Origin: Roseinatronobacter monicus
GTDB taxonomy: Bacteria > Pseudomonadota > Alphaproteobacteria > Rhodobacterales > Rhodobacteraceae
Assembly: GCF_006716865.1 (NCBI RefSeq)
Contig: NZ_VFPT01000001.1
Location: 1,545,001-1,609,000 of the forward strand
DNA: 64,000 bases
Direction of reading: 5' to 3'
Position 1 is the first letter of the stretch. Every line of letters starts with the position of its first letter. Below, piece after piece: positions 35,111 through 45,308 of this stretch. The translations under genes were made by a program, and so were the position numbers. Below the pieces are notes generated by a model that worked only from the letters and a program-made list of their open reading frames with translations, was not told the origin of the DNA and ran no database searches.

Positions 35111-36337
35111 TCACGCGCCAAGCGACAAGATTTGCAGATCAGCGACATTCGTGCCTGTGGCACCGGTGATCAACAGATCGCCCGCCAGTTCCAAGGCGCG
35201 GTAGCTGTCATTATTGGCCAGCAATCTGTCAGGGTCACCGCCAGCCGCCCGAATGCGGTCAATGGTGCCGCCGTCAACAATCGCCCCTGCCGCGTCGGTC
35301 GGGCCGTCGCGCCCATCGGTGCCCCCGGACAGAAACCGCCAATGCGGCTTACCCTGCAAGGCCATTGCCACGCGCAACGCAAGCTCCTGATTGCGCCCGC
35401 CGCGTCCATCTCCGCGCAAGATCACTGTGGTTTCGCCGCCAAACAGCGCCAGTTGCGGCCCCTTGCCTTGTGCAATGGTAACAACGCGCTCTGCCGCTTC
35501 GGCCACATCACCGACAAGCGCATCCGAGGCGATATACGCCTGCGGGGCCGCCTGTGCCATCGCATCCAGCGACAACCGATTCGACCCGATAAGCCGGTTT
35601 TCCGCTTTGGGCAGGGTGGGGGTGTCCTGCGCGCGCTCCAGGGAGGTACGGGTCGCTTGCGGCAACTTGTCCCACAAGCCCTGCGCGCGCAGCATATCAA
35701 TCACCTCCGCGCGCTGCATGATCGGTGCGACAGTGGGGCCAGAGGCGATGGCCCGCAAATCATCGCCAATCACATCAGACAGGATCAGCGCGGTTACAGG
35801 GGCAGGGGCCGCTTGCCGCAACAGCCCACCCCCTTTCAGCCGCGAAAGATACTGCCGCACTGCGTTCATCTGCACGATGTCCAGACCTGCGCCCAGCAGC
35901 AGGCGGCTGACTTCTGCCTTGTCAGACAGGCTTAACCCCTCCACAGGGGCCGGCAGCAAGGCAGAGCCACCGCCCGACACAAGCACCAGCACCCGGTCCA
36001 TTTCAGTGGCCTGCGCAAGCAGCGCCTCCAGCGCGCAAGCGGCGCGAAGGCCGTTTTCATCGGGGACGGGATGACCGGCAGGCATAACAGTTGCGCCGGA
36101 CACGTCGCGCGCATTCTCGTAATTTGTCACCACCAACGCCGCAGCAGGCTGAAGGTGCGACAGGGCCGCTTCGGTCATGGTGCAGGCGGCTTTGCCCAGA
36201 CCCAGAAGGAACAGCTTGCCAGTCGCAGGCACGTGAAATGGGTCGTGCGCAAGGCTGTGCAAGACCGCGTCCCGTGGGTCGGCGGCAGCAATTCCTGCGC
36301 GAAACAGGTCGGTCATCTCTTCGGGGCTTAGCACCAT
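35111..36337 (-). CDS. ttuD: Glycerate 2-kinase / TtuD-like (MOFRL/DUF4147) protein
   Basis: The 408-residue protein has the DUF4147 N-terminal domain ([32 protein letters not shown]) and the C-terminal MOFRL domain ([35 protein letters not shown]). Such enzymes act as glycerate 2-kinases, although older annotation calls them hydroxypyruvate reductase. The ATG at 36337 follows GGAAAGG; the frame stays open for 110 codons upstream but that part is not protein-like. Probably co-transcribed with guaA. Confidence 0.87.
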   Translation of the reverse strand: MVLSPEEMTDLFRAGIAAADPRDAVLHSLAHDPFHVPATGKLFLLGLGKAACTMTEAALSHLQPAAALVVTNYENARDVSGATVMPAGHPVPDENGLRAACALEALLAQATEMDRVLVLVSGGGSALLPAPVEGLSLSDKAEVSRLLLGAGLDIVQMNAVRQYLSRLKGGGLLRQAAPAPVTALILSDVIGDDLRAIASGPTVAPIMQRAEVIDMLRAQGLWDKLPQATRTSLERAQDTPTLPKAENRLIGSNRLSLDAMAQAAPQAYIASDALVGDVAEAAERVVTIAQGKGPQLALFGGETTVILRGDGRGGRNQELALRVAMALQGKPHWRFLSGGTDGRDGPTDAAGAIVDGGTIDRIRAAGGDPDRLLANNDSYRALELAGDLLITGATGTNVADLQILSLGA

Positions 36338-36502
36338 AGTGCAACCTTTCCCTGCAATGGTCGGGGGTTTATCTATGCCGCGCGGCAGTGACCCCTGACA
36401 AGGCCCCATCCTGCATTCGCAATGGCATGCGGCGCGCGGTCTTGATATAGACGGCCCCGAAACCGGGCTGAATGGCCCAATTTTATACGATAAGGACACA
36501 TC

Positions 36503-37240
36503 ATGTTTGATCTGACTGGAAAATGCGCCCTTGTGACCGGTGCCTCTGGCGGCATTGGCGCAGAGATTGCGCGCGCCCTGCATGCGGCAGGCGCGACGGT
36601 CGGTTTGTCGGGCACACGCGAAGCGCCCTTGCAAGCCCTTGCGGAAGAACTGGGTACACGCGCCCATGTGCTGCCCTGCAACCTGTCCGACCCCGAGGCC
36701 ATCGAAGCGCTGCCCAAAGCGGCGACAGCGGCGATGGGGGGGCTGGATATTCTGGTCAACAATGCGGGCATCACCCGCGACAATCTGCTGATGCGCATGA
36801 CAGACGAGCAGTGGAGCAGTGTTCTGGATGTGAACCTGACGGCCTCTATGCGGCTGATGCGCGGGGCTTTGCGCGGAATGATGAAGGCGCGCTGGGGCCG
36901 GATCATCAACGTGTCTTCTGTTGTGGGGGCGACGGGCAATCCGGGGCAGGCGAATTATGTGGCTGCGAAAGCGGGGCTGGTGGGCATGTCAAAGGCGCTT
37001 GCGCAAGAAGTTGCCTCTCGCGGGATTACGGTGAATTGCGTGGCACCGGGGTTTATCGCAACCCCAATGACCGATGCCCTGAGCGAGGAACAGAAAGCCG
37101 CGATCAATACGCGTATTCCTGCGGGGCGTATGGGCAGCGCAGGCGATATTGCTGCGGGCGTTCTGTATCTGGCCAGTCAAGAGGCCGCTTATGTGACGGG
37201 CGCCGTGCTGCATATCAATGGCGGCATGGCGATGATCTGA
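36503..37240 (+). CDS. fabG: 3-oxoacyl-[acyl-carrier-protein] reductase
   Basis: The 245-residue short-chain dehydrogenase reduces 3-ketoacyl-ACP with NADPH in fatty acid elongation. It has the cofactor motif TGASGGIG, NNAGITRDNLLMRM, the catalytic serine in NVSSVVGATG and the YxxxK motif in NYVAAKAG. AAGGA precedes the ATG. acpP and fabF follow, giving the usual order. Confidence 0.95.
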   Translation: MFDLTGKCALVTGASGGIGAEIARALHAAGATVGLSGTREAPLQALAEELGTRAHVLPCNLSDPEAIEALPKAATAAMGGLDILVNNAGITRDNLLMRMTDEQWSSVLDVNLTASMRLMRGALRGMMKARWGRIINVSSVVGATGNPGQANYVAAKAGLVGMSKALAQEVASRGITVNCVAPGFIATPMTDALSEEQKAAINTRIPAGRMGSAGDIAAGVLYLASQEAAYVTGAVLHINGGMAMI

Positions 37241-37422
37241 GCGCTGTGCGAATCCGTTTGAGGCTTGCGCGCCATGTGCTATAGCCTTTGCGAGCGGATG
37301 CTTCGCGGCGGCACTTGACCTACCGCAGCATTGGCCCTATTGGGCGCGCAACGTGACATCGCACAGCGCGACGAACGAGGGAATTTTCAGGCCGGAGACC
37401 GGCAAAACCTAAGGGGAAGAAC

Positions 37423-37656
37423 ATGAGCGATATCTCGGATCGTGTGAAAAAGATCGTTGTCGAGCATTTGGGCGTTGACGAAGGCAAGATCACCGAAGGC
37501 GCGTCCTTCATTGATGATCTGGGCGCCGACAGCCTTGATACGGTCGAGCTGGTCATGGCGTTTGAAGAAGAATTCGGGATCGAGATCCCAGATGACGCCG
37601 CCGAGAACATCCAGACGTTTGGCGATGCTGTAAAGTTCATCTCCGAAGCGGCCTGA
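37423..37656 (+). CDS. acpP: Acyl carrier protein
   Basis: The 77-residue acidic protein carries growing acyl chains on a phosphopantetheine arm attached to S37 in the GADSLDTVE motif. AAGGGGAAG precedes the ATG. A terminator follows, so acpP can be made at a higher level than fabF. Confidence 0.98.
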   Translation: MSDISDRVKKIVVEHLGVDEGKITEGASFIDDLGADSLDTVELVMAFEEEFGIEIPDDAAENIQTFGDAVKFISEAA

Positions 37657-37680
37657 TACAAGATTTGGTCCATATGTGAA

Positions 37681-37708
37681 AACGCCATCCGAAAGGGTGG
37701 CGTTTTTG
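37681..37708 (+). terminator. Intrinsic terminator after acpP
   Basis: AACGCCATCC, loop GAAA, GGGTGGCGTT followed by TTTT forms a stable hairpin with a GNRA-like loop 25 bases after the acpP stop. Confidence 0.92.
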
Positions 37709-37898
37709 CGTGTTGGATATGGATCGGAGCGCACCCGTGATCCGTGCATGGCTGACGGCAATGCGCCGGGCCAAACGAAAGTTTTTTATCGATGTGTGAG
37801 CGGAGCGTTGCCGCGATTTGTGGCAAGTGCCTTCCCCTGCGAACAAAATACCAGTATCAGATCGATAGAATTAACTAGAGAATATGGAGATAGGGCGC

Positions 37899-39164
37899 AT
37901 GCGCAGAGTCGTCGTCACAGGGCTTGGGATGGTCACCCCGCTGGCATGCGGCGTTGAAGAGACGTGGGCACACCTTCTTGCGGGCCAATCCGGTGCCGGA
38001 CCCATTACACGGTTTGACGCCAGCCACTTGGCCACAACCTATGCGTGCGAAGTGCCGCGCGGTGACGGGTCAAACGGCACCTTCAACCCTGATGACTGGA
38101 TGGAGCCGAAAGAGGCGCGCAAGGTAGACGAGTTCATCCTCTATGGGATGGCCGCCGCAATACAGGCCGTGCGCGATTCCGGCTGGATGCCGCAGGACGA
38201 AGACAGCCGCTGCCGCACCGGGGTCATGATCGGGTCTGGTATTGGCGGACTTTCGGCCATTGCCGATACGGCAGTGCTGCTAAAGGAACGGGGACCGCGC
38301 CGCGTGTCGCCGTTCTTCATTCCCAGCGCATTGATCAATCTCGTCTCTGGTCAAGTCAGCATCCGCTATGGGTTCAAGGGGCCGAACCACGCGGTGGTCA
38401 CTGCCTGTTCGACCGGCGCACATGCCATTGGCGACGCCGCCCGCCTGATCCAGTGGGGCGACGCCGATGTGATGGTCGCGGGCGGCGCAGAAAGCCCCAT
38501 TTCCGAGATTGGCATTGCGGGCTTCAACGCCTGCAAGGCGGTGTCTACCAAACGCGCTGATAATCCAAAATCGGCCTCGCGCCCCTATGACGCGGATCGT
38601 GACGGCTTTGTCATGGGCGAGGGCGCAGGCGTCGTGGTGCTGGAAGAGTACGAACACGCGAAAGCGCGCGGCGCAAAGATTTATGCCGAGGTGCTGGGAT
38701 ACGGCATGTCGGGCGACGCCTATCACATCACAGCCCCCGCCGAAGACGGCGACGGTGCGCTGCGGTCCATGAAAGCGGCCGTGGCACGCGCGGGGTTGGA
38801 ACCCGCGCAGATTGACTACATCAACGCACATGGCACATCGACCATGGCAGATGTCATCGAGTTGGCAGCGGTCGAGCGCTTGCTGGGCGAAGGGGCTGAC
38901 AAGGCCACCATGTCCTCGACGAAATCGGCCATCGGGCATTTGCTGGGCGCCGCAGGCGCGGTTGAGGCGATTTTCAGCATTCTTGCTATCCGCGACCAGA
39001 TCGCGCCGCCAACGCTGAACCTTGACACACCCGCAGTTCAGACACCCATCGATCTTGCCCCGAACGCCGCCCGCCAGCGCAAGATTGACATTGCACTGTC
39101 AAACAGCTTCGGCTTCGGGGGCACCAACGCCAGCTTGATTCTGGGGAAAGTTAACGCAGGATGA
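37899..39164 (+). CDS. fabF: 3-oxoacyl-ACP synthase II
   Basis: The 421-residue condensing enzyme has the catalytic cysteine in VVTACSTGAHAIGDA and the two histidines in YINAHGTSTMAD and KSAIGHLLGAAGAVE. I take the ATG at 37899 (MRRVVVTGLGMVTPL), the usual family start, though an ATG 15 bases upstream is in frame. The stop overlaps the mltG start as ATGA. Confidence 0.95.
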   Translation: MRRVVVTGLGMVTPLACGVEETWAHLLAGQSGAGPITRFDASHLATTYACEVPRGDGSNGTFNPDDWMEPKEARKVDEFILYGMAAAIQAVRDSGWMPQDEDSRCRTGVMIGSGIGGLSAIADTAVLLKERGPRRVSPFFIPSALINLVSGQVSIRYGFKGPNHAVVTACSTGAHAIGDAARLIQWGDADVMVAGGAESPISEIGIAGFNACKAVSTKRADNPKSASRPYDADRDGFVMGEGAGVVVLEEYEHAKARGAKIYAEVLGYGMSGDAYHITAPAEDGDGALRSMKAAVARAGLEPAQIDYINAHGTSTMADVIELAAVERLLGEGADKATMSSTKSAIGHLLGAAGAVEAIFSILAIRDQIAPPTLNLDTPAVQTPIDLAPNAARQRKIDIALSNSFGFGGTNASLILGKVNAG

Positions 39165-40327
39165 TCCGTCATTTGTTTGCCAATTTCCTGACCCTTCTGA
39201 TCGTGGGGTTGATCGGGCTTGCGATTGTCATTTCTTCAGGCAAGCGCAATTTCTATGCCGAAGGGCCGCTGGAGCAGGCGATCTGCTTTCGCGTCGCACC
39301 TGGGTCTACTTTGCGCGCCGTCTCTTCCGGGCTGGCGCAACAAGACGCGATTGCATCTGCGCAAGTGTTCCGCATCGGCGCGCAATATACCGAGCGCGCA
39401 GGCAATCTGCGCTTTGGCTCTTACCTGATCCCCGAGCGCAGCTCGATGGATGAGATCATGGACTTGCTGACACGCGGCGGCGCATCAACCTGCGGGTCTG
39501 AAATCCACTACCGTATTGGTGTGACACGGATCGAAACATTGGTCCGCGAACTGGACCCCGCGACGCAGAATTTCCAAGTGATGGTGCAGTTTTCCAGCGA
39601 TGAAGAACCGCCTGAAGACTACGCCAGCTTTGCCGAACAAGCCGATATCCAGTATCGGATCACGGTGGCTGAAGGGGCGACAAGCTGGCAGATCTGGGAA
39701 GGGCTGCGTCTGGCCGAGTTCCTGGACGGAGAACCCGGAGATGTGCCGCGCGAGGGCTGGCTGGCCCCCGACAGCTATTCGGTGCAGCGCGGTGCTGACC
39801 GGCAGGCATTGCTGGCCGAGATGGAGGCGCGGCAGGAAAGCATATTGGCCAATCTGTGGGAAAACCGTGTGGACGGTCTGCCCTATGACAGCCCGGAAGA
39901 AGCGCTGATTATGGCGTCCATTGTCGAGAAGGAAACCGGGCAGGCCGATGAACGGCGGCAGGTGGCCTCTGTTTTCGTTAACCGCTTGGGCATACCTATG
40001 CGGCTGCAAACGGACCCGACCGTGATTTACGGCATTACGCAAGGGCAAGGCACTTTGGGCAGGGGGCTGCGGCGCTCTGAACTGGACGCAACGACACCTT
40101 ATAACACCTATCGCATAGACGGAATGCCGCCCACGCCGATTGCCAATCCGGGCCGCGCGGCAATTGCGGCAGCGCTCAACCCTGATGATACGCCCTATCT
40201 GTACTTCGTGGCCGATGGGACAGGGGGCCACACCTTTACGACCAATCTGGCGGACCATAACCGCGCCGTGGCGCGCTGGCGCGAGATTGAGGCAGAGATG
40301 CGCGAACGCCAGCAGGCCGAAGACTAA
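39161..40327 (+). CDS. mltG: Endolytic transglycosylase MltG (YceG-like)
   Basis: The 388-residue protein has one N-terminal membrane segment (LFANFLTLLIVGLIGLAIVI) and a periplasmic YceG domain. Typical segments are ITVAEGATSWQIWEGL, EALIMASIVEKETG with the catalytic glutamate, MRLQTDPTVIYG and GRAAIAAALNPDDTPYLYFV. MltG cuts nascent peptidoglycan strands and so sets their length. The fabF-mltG overlap matches the arrangement often found in alphaproteobacteria. Confidence 0.94.
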   Translation: MIRHLFANFLTLLIVGLIGLAIVISSGKRNFYAEGPLEQAICFRVAPGSTLRAVSSGLAQQDAIASAQVFRIGAQYTERAGNLRFGSYLIPERSSMDEIMDLLTRGGASTCGSEIHYRIGVTRIETLVRELDPATQNFQVMVQFSSDEEPPEDYASFAEQADIQYRITVAEGATSWQIWEGLRLAEFLDGEPGDVPREGWLAPDSYSVQRGADRQALLAEMEARQESILANLWENRVDGLPYDSPEEALIMASIVEKETGQADERRQVASVFVNRLGIPMRLQTDPTVIYGITQGQGTLGRGLRRSELDATTPYNTYRIDGMPPTPIANPGRAAIAAALNPDDTPYLYFVADGTGGHTFTTNLADHNRAVARWREIEAEMRERQQAED

Positions 40328-40348
40328 GCCGCGCGCGCGGGGCGTTTC

Positions 40349-41722
40349 TTAGGCAGCGGTCTGCGCGCGTGCTACCGCCTGCTTTGGCCATCTGATGAAG
40401 ATAATGGCAGGGTTTGTGATATTCTCGCGCGTCAGCACGTCGGGCAGGTGGCCCAGCCTGCACCGCGCCTGCATTTCGCGCGCGGTCGAGGCATTGCTGA
40501 CAATCTCAACCTCCAGCCCCATTGGAACCCCTGCCTTTTGCAGGCTTTGGGTCAGGCAAGACGCTTTCTTAACCCCCATATAGATCGCCAGAGTTGTGCC
40601 CGGTTGCAGCATCGCGCACCAGTCGGGGTCTGGATCGCCCGGCTTGCAGGTTGCTGTCGCCAGCATCAGCCGGTCCGTTGCCCCGCGTTCGGTCAGCGCG
40701 CGGCCAAGGCTGGCACTGGCCGCACTGGCGGCGGTAACACCGGGCACAATCTCGATAGGGATACCGGCACTATGTGCCGCATCCAGTTCTTCAGTCAGGC
40801 GGCCAAATACACCCGGATCGCCCGATTTCAGACGCACAACCTTTTGCCCCTGCTTGGCCGCCGCCACGATAACCGCGTTGATACGGTCCTGCGGCCAGGA
40901 ACATGCGCCAACTTCCTTGCCGACAAACACCCGCTCGGCATCGCGCCGCGCCAGTTCCAGAACAGCAGGGTCCACCAGCCGGTCATAATAGATGATATCT
41001 GCATCTTGCAGCAGACGCAGGGCGCGCAATGTCAGCAGATCGGCAGCCCCTGGCCCTGCGCCCACCAGCGCGATAGAGCCTTGCGCAGTGCGTGCACTGC
41101 CATTGGCAAGCGTGGCCTTGACCAATGCTGCCGCCTCTCGCGTGGCACCGCGTGCCATCGCAGCACGCGGCGGACCGCTGAACACCCAATCCCAGAAAAA
41201 GCGCCGCTCGCGCTGGGGGATGCAGCGGGCCACTTCGGGGCGCAGACGCCCCGCAAGTTCCGCCAATCCGCCCAATCCCGGCTCTAGCAAGGTTTCCATC
41301 TTGGCGCGGATCTGGCGGGCCAAGACGGGGGCAGTACCTTCGGTGGAAATGGCCACCACGACCGGATCACGATCCACGATAGATGGGGTCACGGCATCGC
41401 ACAGCGCGGGCCTGTCCACGACATTGACCAGTGCGCCCGCGTCCTTTGCCAGCGCATGAACCGCATAATCAAGCCCGACGCAGCCTGTTGCCACGAAAAC
41501 CAGCGCCGCATCTTTGAACACCTCAATTGAAAGGGTTTTGACCTGCTCGGCGCGCCGTTCGGCCACCAAAGCGGCCAGTTCGGGGTCTAGTTCGGGGGCA
41601 AGCAGTACCAGCCGCGCTTCGGTTTTCAGCATCAGCCGCGCCTTTTGCGCGGCCTGTTCACCACCGCCCACAATGACAACATGCCGACCGGCCATTTGCA
41701 GAAACATTGGAAAGGTTTTCAT
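40349..41722 (-). CDS. cysG: Siroheme synthase (trifunctional CysG)
   Basis: The 457-residue enzyme makes siroheme from uroporphyrinogen III, the prosthetic group of NirB. The N-terminal dehydrogenase/ferrochelatase domain has the NAD motif VVIVGGGEQAAQKARLML and the C-terminal uroporphyrinogen methyltransferase has LVGAGPGAADLLTLRALRLL and VRLKSGDPGVFGR. The start is the ATG at 41722 after AAGGAG, overlapping the previous stop (ATGA). It is the last gene of the nitrate/nitrite reduction operon. Confidence 0.95.
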   Translation of the reverse strand: MKTFPMFLQMAGRHVVIVGGGEQAAQKARLMLKTEARLVLLAPELDPELAALVAERRAEQVKTLSIEVFKDAALVFVATGCVGLDYAVHALAKDAGALVNVVDRPALCDAVTPSIVDRDPVVVAISTEGTAPVLARQIRAKMETLLEPGLGGLAELAGRLRPEVARCIPQRERRFFWDWVFSGPPRAAMARGATREAAALVKATLANGSARTAQGSIALVGAGPGAADLLTLRALRLLQDADIIYYDRLVDPAVLELARRDAERVFVGKEVGACSWPQDRINAVIVAAAKQGQKVVRLKSGDPGVFGRLTEELDAAHSAGIPIEIVPGVTAASAASASLGRALTERGATDRLMLATATCKPGDPDPDWCAMLQPGTTLAIYMGVKKASCLTQSLQKAGVPMGLEVEIVSNASTAREMQARCRLGHLPDVLTRENITNPAIIFIRWPKQAVARAQTAA

Positions 41723-42711
41723 GGTGCGAGGCTCCTTGCGGTGGCTTGGGAATAGTTGAGTCGCGCGGCCCAAAGGACGCTGGCCTGCGTGGCAGCATCT
41801 TTTGGCGTGCTGCCAAGCGCGATGAGCGCCGCCGCCGCTGTGCCGGTGACGATGGATTGCGCGAAGTCGTCCTGAAGCGTGCCGCGCCACAGGGCATGCA
41901 GCGCATCGGGGGCATAGCTGGCATGGGCCAGCTTGCGCGCGTCTGGCAGAAGTGGGGGCAGCACGGTTTCCAAGGGCGTACCGTCTTGCAGGCGGAACAG
42001 GGTCACGTCCTTGGTGGGATTGCGTTCAAACTCGCCGCCGCCGCCTTTCAGGATGCACAGCCCCTTTTGCCCGAGGATTTCGCCTGCCGCCTGTTGCAAC
42101 GGGCGGTAAGGCGGGTGGAACACGCCTTGCACAGCGGCGGGGGCGCGGGCGGGGTTGAGCATGCGGCAGACAGTGTTGACGCAGGACCGCAGGCCGAAAA
42201 CCGCGCGCAGGCGCAGCAGGTCCAGCACGCGGGGGGCAAAGCATTCCAGCGGCAGATAGGTGATGCCGTCGCGGTCCAGCAGGCGCGCGGCATCCTCAAG
42301 GGTTGTCGCCTGCGTGATCCCGGCATGGGCCAGCGCAGAGCGCAGATCCGCGCCGTCGGACTGGTGCGAGTTCCAGCCATGCAAAAGCACGCGCGCGCCG
42401 CTTTGCGCCACCAGACGCGCCGAAAGCAGGAACCATGGCAGACCGCGCGTGCGGCCCGCCGCGTAGCTGGGCCAGTCCAGATCGGTCTGCGGCAGGGCGG
42501 GCAGGGTTGCTCGCATCGCCTGCGCGAAACCGGCGATTTCGGCTGGAGTTTCGCCCCGGTAGCGCATCAGCATCAACAGCGCGCCAATCGCGTGGGGGTC
42601 GGCCTTGCCCGACAGGATCAGGCGCATGGCATCCTCGGCCTCGGCTATGCCCAGATTACGCGCGCGCCCCGGCCCGCGCCCCATCGCGTGGATATAGGGG
42701 GCGAGGGTCAT
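41719..42711 (-). CDS. Anthranilate phosphoribosyltransferase-like protein (TrpD2/YbiB family)
   Basis: The 330-residue protein looks like a glycosyltransferase family 3 (TrpD-like) protein: helical N-terminal domain (SGKADPHAIGALLMLMRYRG) and an alpha/beta domain with GLRSCVNTVCRMLNPA and ILKGGGGEFERNP. It lacks a clear PRPP loop and matches the TrpD2/YbiB group, some of which bind nucleic acid and have no shown transferase activity. It sits between nasA and cysG with ATGA overlaps on both sides, so its link to nitrate assimilation is by position only. Confidence 0.75.
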   Translation of the reverse strand: MTLAPYIHAMGRGPGRARNLGIAEAEDAMRLILSGKADPHAIGALLMLMRYRGETPAEIAGFAQAMRATLPALPQTDLDWPSYAAGRTRGLPWFLLSARLVAQSGARVLLHGWNSHQSDGADLRSALAHAGITQATTLEDAARLLDRDGITYLPLECFAPRVLDLLRLRAVFGLRSCVNTVCRMLNPARAPAAVQGVFHPPYRPLQQAAGEILGQKGLCILKGGGGEFERNPTKDVTLFRLQDGTPLETVLPPLLPDARKLAHASYAPDALHALWRGTLQDDFAQSIVTGTAAAALIALGSTPKDAATQASVLWAARLNYSQATARSLAP

Positions 42712-45308
42712 TCCGCCGCCTCCAGCCGTCCGGCCAGCAGGGCGGCCAGTTCGGGGCGGCAAGACCCGCAGCTTGTGCCAGCCTGAAGTGCTGTACCGAT
42801 ATCCTCGACCGAGATCAGATTTTGCGCGGCGATCGCCGCTGTGATCGTATTCAGCCCAACATTCAGGCACGCGCAGATCGTGGGGCCGGGATCGACCATA
42901 CCTGCTCCGGGGCGTCCGGCCAGAAGGGCCGCGCCCGCTTGCCCGACCTGTGCTGCCAGATGCCCGCGCGCAAGCTGCACGGGGTCGGGCGCGGCGAATA
43001 GCGCGGCCAAGGTGCGCCCGCCCTCCATCAGGGCAAGGCGGTGGGTGCCACGCACGCGGTCCTCGACACTCAAGCAGGTGGCATCTGGCAGGTTGAACAG
43101 CGCGCGGGAATAGGCTTCCCAGTCGTCTGGCACGTCCGTTCCCGCCAGTTCACTGCGCCAGCCGCCCGCATGGCGGGCGCGTGCCCAATAAGCTGCGTCG
43201 GGCGTCTGTGGCCCTACTGATACGGCAAAGCCATACCATGCAGGGCTTAAAGCCGTGAGTGCCACGACCGAGGCTTTGCTTTCGGGTTGGCCCGAAAAGG
43301 GGGCGGTCACAGCGGCCACCAGCGCATCGACGCGGCCAGTAGGGGCCGTTTCGCCGGTCCAGTGCATGGGGGCAAAGACCTGCCCGCGCTGCACACGGTC
43401 CGTGATGGCCACACGCAGGATCGCCGCGCCTTGCGGGCTGGTGACGCGCGCCAGCGTTGCGGGTGCAAGACCAAGGGTGGCGGCGTCGTCCGGGTGGATT
43501 TCCAAAAACGGCTCGGCAATATGCTGGTTCAGACGCGGCGAAAGGGCTGTGCGCGTCATCGTGTGCCACTGGTCGCGCACACGGCCCGTGTTCAGGCGAA
43601 ACGGATAGTGCGGCGCTGTCTTGGCCACAGGCAGGCGCGGGGTGATGGGCAGCATACGGGCGCGTTGATCGGGGGTGAAGAAACCACCTTGCGCGAAGAA
43701 GCGCCCGCCCTGCCTTTGTGCGCTGACCGGCCAGCGGGTTGGGGGCAGGGCGTCATAATCGGCCTGTACCAGCCCTGATATGTCGAAATCGCGCCCCAGA
43801 TCACCTGCAATGCCGGAAAGTGCCGCGTATTCGGCAAACACATCGCCCGCATTTGACCAACCGAACGCATCGCACCAGCCCATGCGCGCGGCCACATCCG
43901 CGATCATGCGCCAGTCGTCACGGGCCTGGCCGGGCGCGGGCAAAAACGGGCGCTGGCGGCTGATGGTGCGGTCGGAATTGGTGACAGTGCCGGATTTTTC
44001 GCCCCATGCGGTTGCAGGCAGGATCACATCGGCCAGCCGTGTGGTGTCGGTCTGGGTCACATCGCTGACCACCACGAAATCGCAGCCCTTGATGGCGCGC
44101 GCCACCGCATCGGCATCGGGCATCGACACGGCAGGGTTGGTGTGGATGACCCACAACGCCTTGATCTGGCCTTGGGCCACAGCGTCAAACAACTCGACTG
44201 CTTTCAGGCCGGGTTTGTCGGGCATGGCGGGGCTGTTCCAGAACCCTTGCACTGCGTCGCGGTGGGCGGGGTTCTCAAGCTCCAGATGGCACGCCAGCAT
44301 ATTGGCCAAGCCGCCCACTTCGCGCCCACCCATCGCGTTGGGCTGGCCGGTGACAGAAAACGGCCCCATGCCGGGGCGGCCAATGCGCCCGCTGGCAAGG
44401 TGGCAATTCAGGATCGCGTTCACCTTGTCGGTGCCGCTGGAGGACTGGTTGATCCCTTGGGAATAGACGGTCACGACACGTTCGGTGGTGGTGAACCAGT
44501 CAAGGAACATGGCCAGATCACTCACAGGCAGCCCGGTCATGGCGGGGTCAGAGGCACGGGCGCTGGCAAGTGCCGCGTCAAACCCGGTGACATGGCGCGC
44601 GACGTAAGTTTCATCCACAGCGTCCCGGTCCGCCAGCGCCACAAGGGCGGCGTTGAAGAGTGCTGCGTCAGAGCCGGAGGCCAGCGCAAGATGCAGGTCT
44701 GCAATGTCACAGGTTGCGGTGCGGCGCGGGTCTACCACCACAACCTTCGTGCCACGCGCCTTTTTCGCAGCAACCAGCCGCTGATAAAGCACCGGATGGC
44801 ACCATGCCAGGTTGCTGCCCACCAGCACAACCAGATCGGCCTGATCCAGATCTTCATAGGCGCCGGGCACAGTGTCCGCGCCGAATGCGCGCTTGTGCCC
44901 CGCGACACTGGACGCCATGCACAGCCGCGAATTGGTGTCCACATTGGCCGTGCCGATATAGCCTTTGATCAGCTTGTTGGCGGCGTAATAATCCTCGGTC
45001 AGCATCTGGCCGGAGAGGTAGAACGCCACGCTATCCGGCCCGTGCTCGCGGATGGCTGTGGCAAAGCGGTCCGCCACCAGATCAAGTGCTGCGTCCCAGC
45101 TTGCCGCGCTTGCGCCAATCACTGGCGTCAGGATGCGGTCTTCAAGGCCCAGCGTTTCGCCCAAAGCCGTGCCCTTGGAACACAGCCGCCCGTAATTCGC
45201 CGGATGGTCGGGGTCGCCCTTGACGCTTGCATTGCCCGCGCCGTCCGGTGTGACCAGAACCCCGCAGCCCACGCCGCAATAGGGGCAGGTGGTGCGGACC
45301 CCGCTCAT
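42708..45308 (-). CDS. nasA: Assimilatory nitrate reductase catalytic subunit
   Basis: The 866-residue molybdopterin guanine dinucleotide enzyme reduces nitrate to nitrite in the cytoplasm. The N-terminal [4Fe-4S] ligands are C8, C11, C15 and C43 in CPYCGVGC and GRLCSKG. Molybdopterin oxidoreductase motifs such as NSRLCMASSVAGHKRAFG and GINQSSSGTDKVNAILN follow, then the dinucleotide-binding domain, and a C-terminal BFD-like [2Fe-2S] domain with CACLNVG and TSCGSCRPEL. The extra C-terminal cluster is typical of NasA types that take electrons from a separate reductase or ferredoxin. ATGA overlap with nirD. Confidence 0.95.
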   Translation of the reverse strand: MSGVRTTCPYCGVGCGVLVTPDGAGNASVKGDPDHPANYGRLCSKGTALGETLGLEDRILTPVIGASAASWDAALDLVADRFATAIREHGPDSVAFYLSGQMLTEDYYAANKLIKGYIGTANVDTNSRLCMASSVAGHKRAFGADTVPGAYEDLDQADLVVLVGSNLAWCHPVLYQRLVAAKKARGTKVVVVDPRRTATCDIADLHLALASGSDAALFNAALVALADRDAVDETYVARHVTGFDAALASARASDPAMTGLPVSDLAMFLDWFTTTERVVTVYSQGINQSSSGTDKVNAILNCHLASGRIGRPGMGPFSVTGQPNAMGGREVGGLANMLACHLELENPAHRDAVQGFWNSPAMPDKPGLKAVELFDAVAQGQIKALWVIHTNPAVSMPDADAVARAIKGCDFVVVSDVTQTDTTRLADVILPATAWGEKSGTVTNSDRTISRQRPFLPAPGQARDDWRMIADVAARMGWCDAFGWSNAGDVFAEYAALSGIAGDLGRDFDISGLVQADYDALPPTRWPVSAQRQGGRFFAQGGFFTPDQRARMLPITPRLPVAKTAPHYPFRLNTGRVRDQWHTMTRTALSPRLNQHIAEPFLEIHPDDAATLGLAPATLARVTSPQGAAILRVAITDRVQRGQVFAPMHWTGETAPTGRVDALVAAVTAPFSGQPESKASVVALTALSPAWYGFAVSVGPQTPDAAYWARARHAGGWRSELAGTDVPDDWEAYSRALFNLPDATCLSVEDRVRGTHRLALMEGGRTLAALFAAPDPVQLARGHLAAQVGQAGAALLAGRPGAGMVDPGPTICACLNVGLNTITAAIAAQNLISVEDIGTALQAGTSCGSCRPELAALLAGRLEAAE

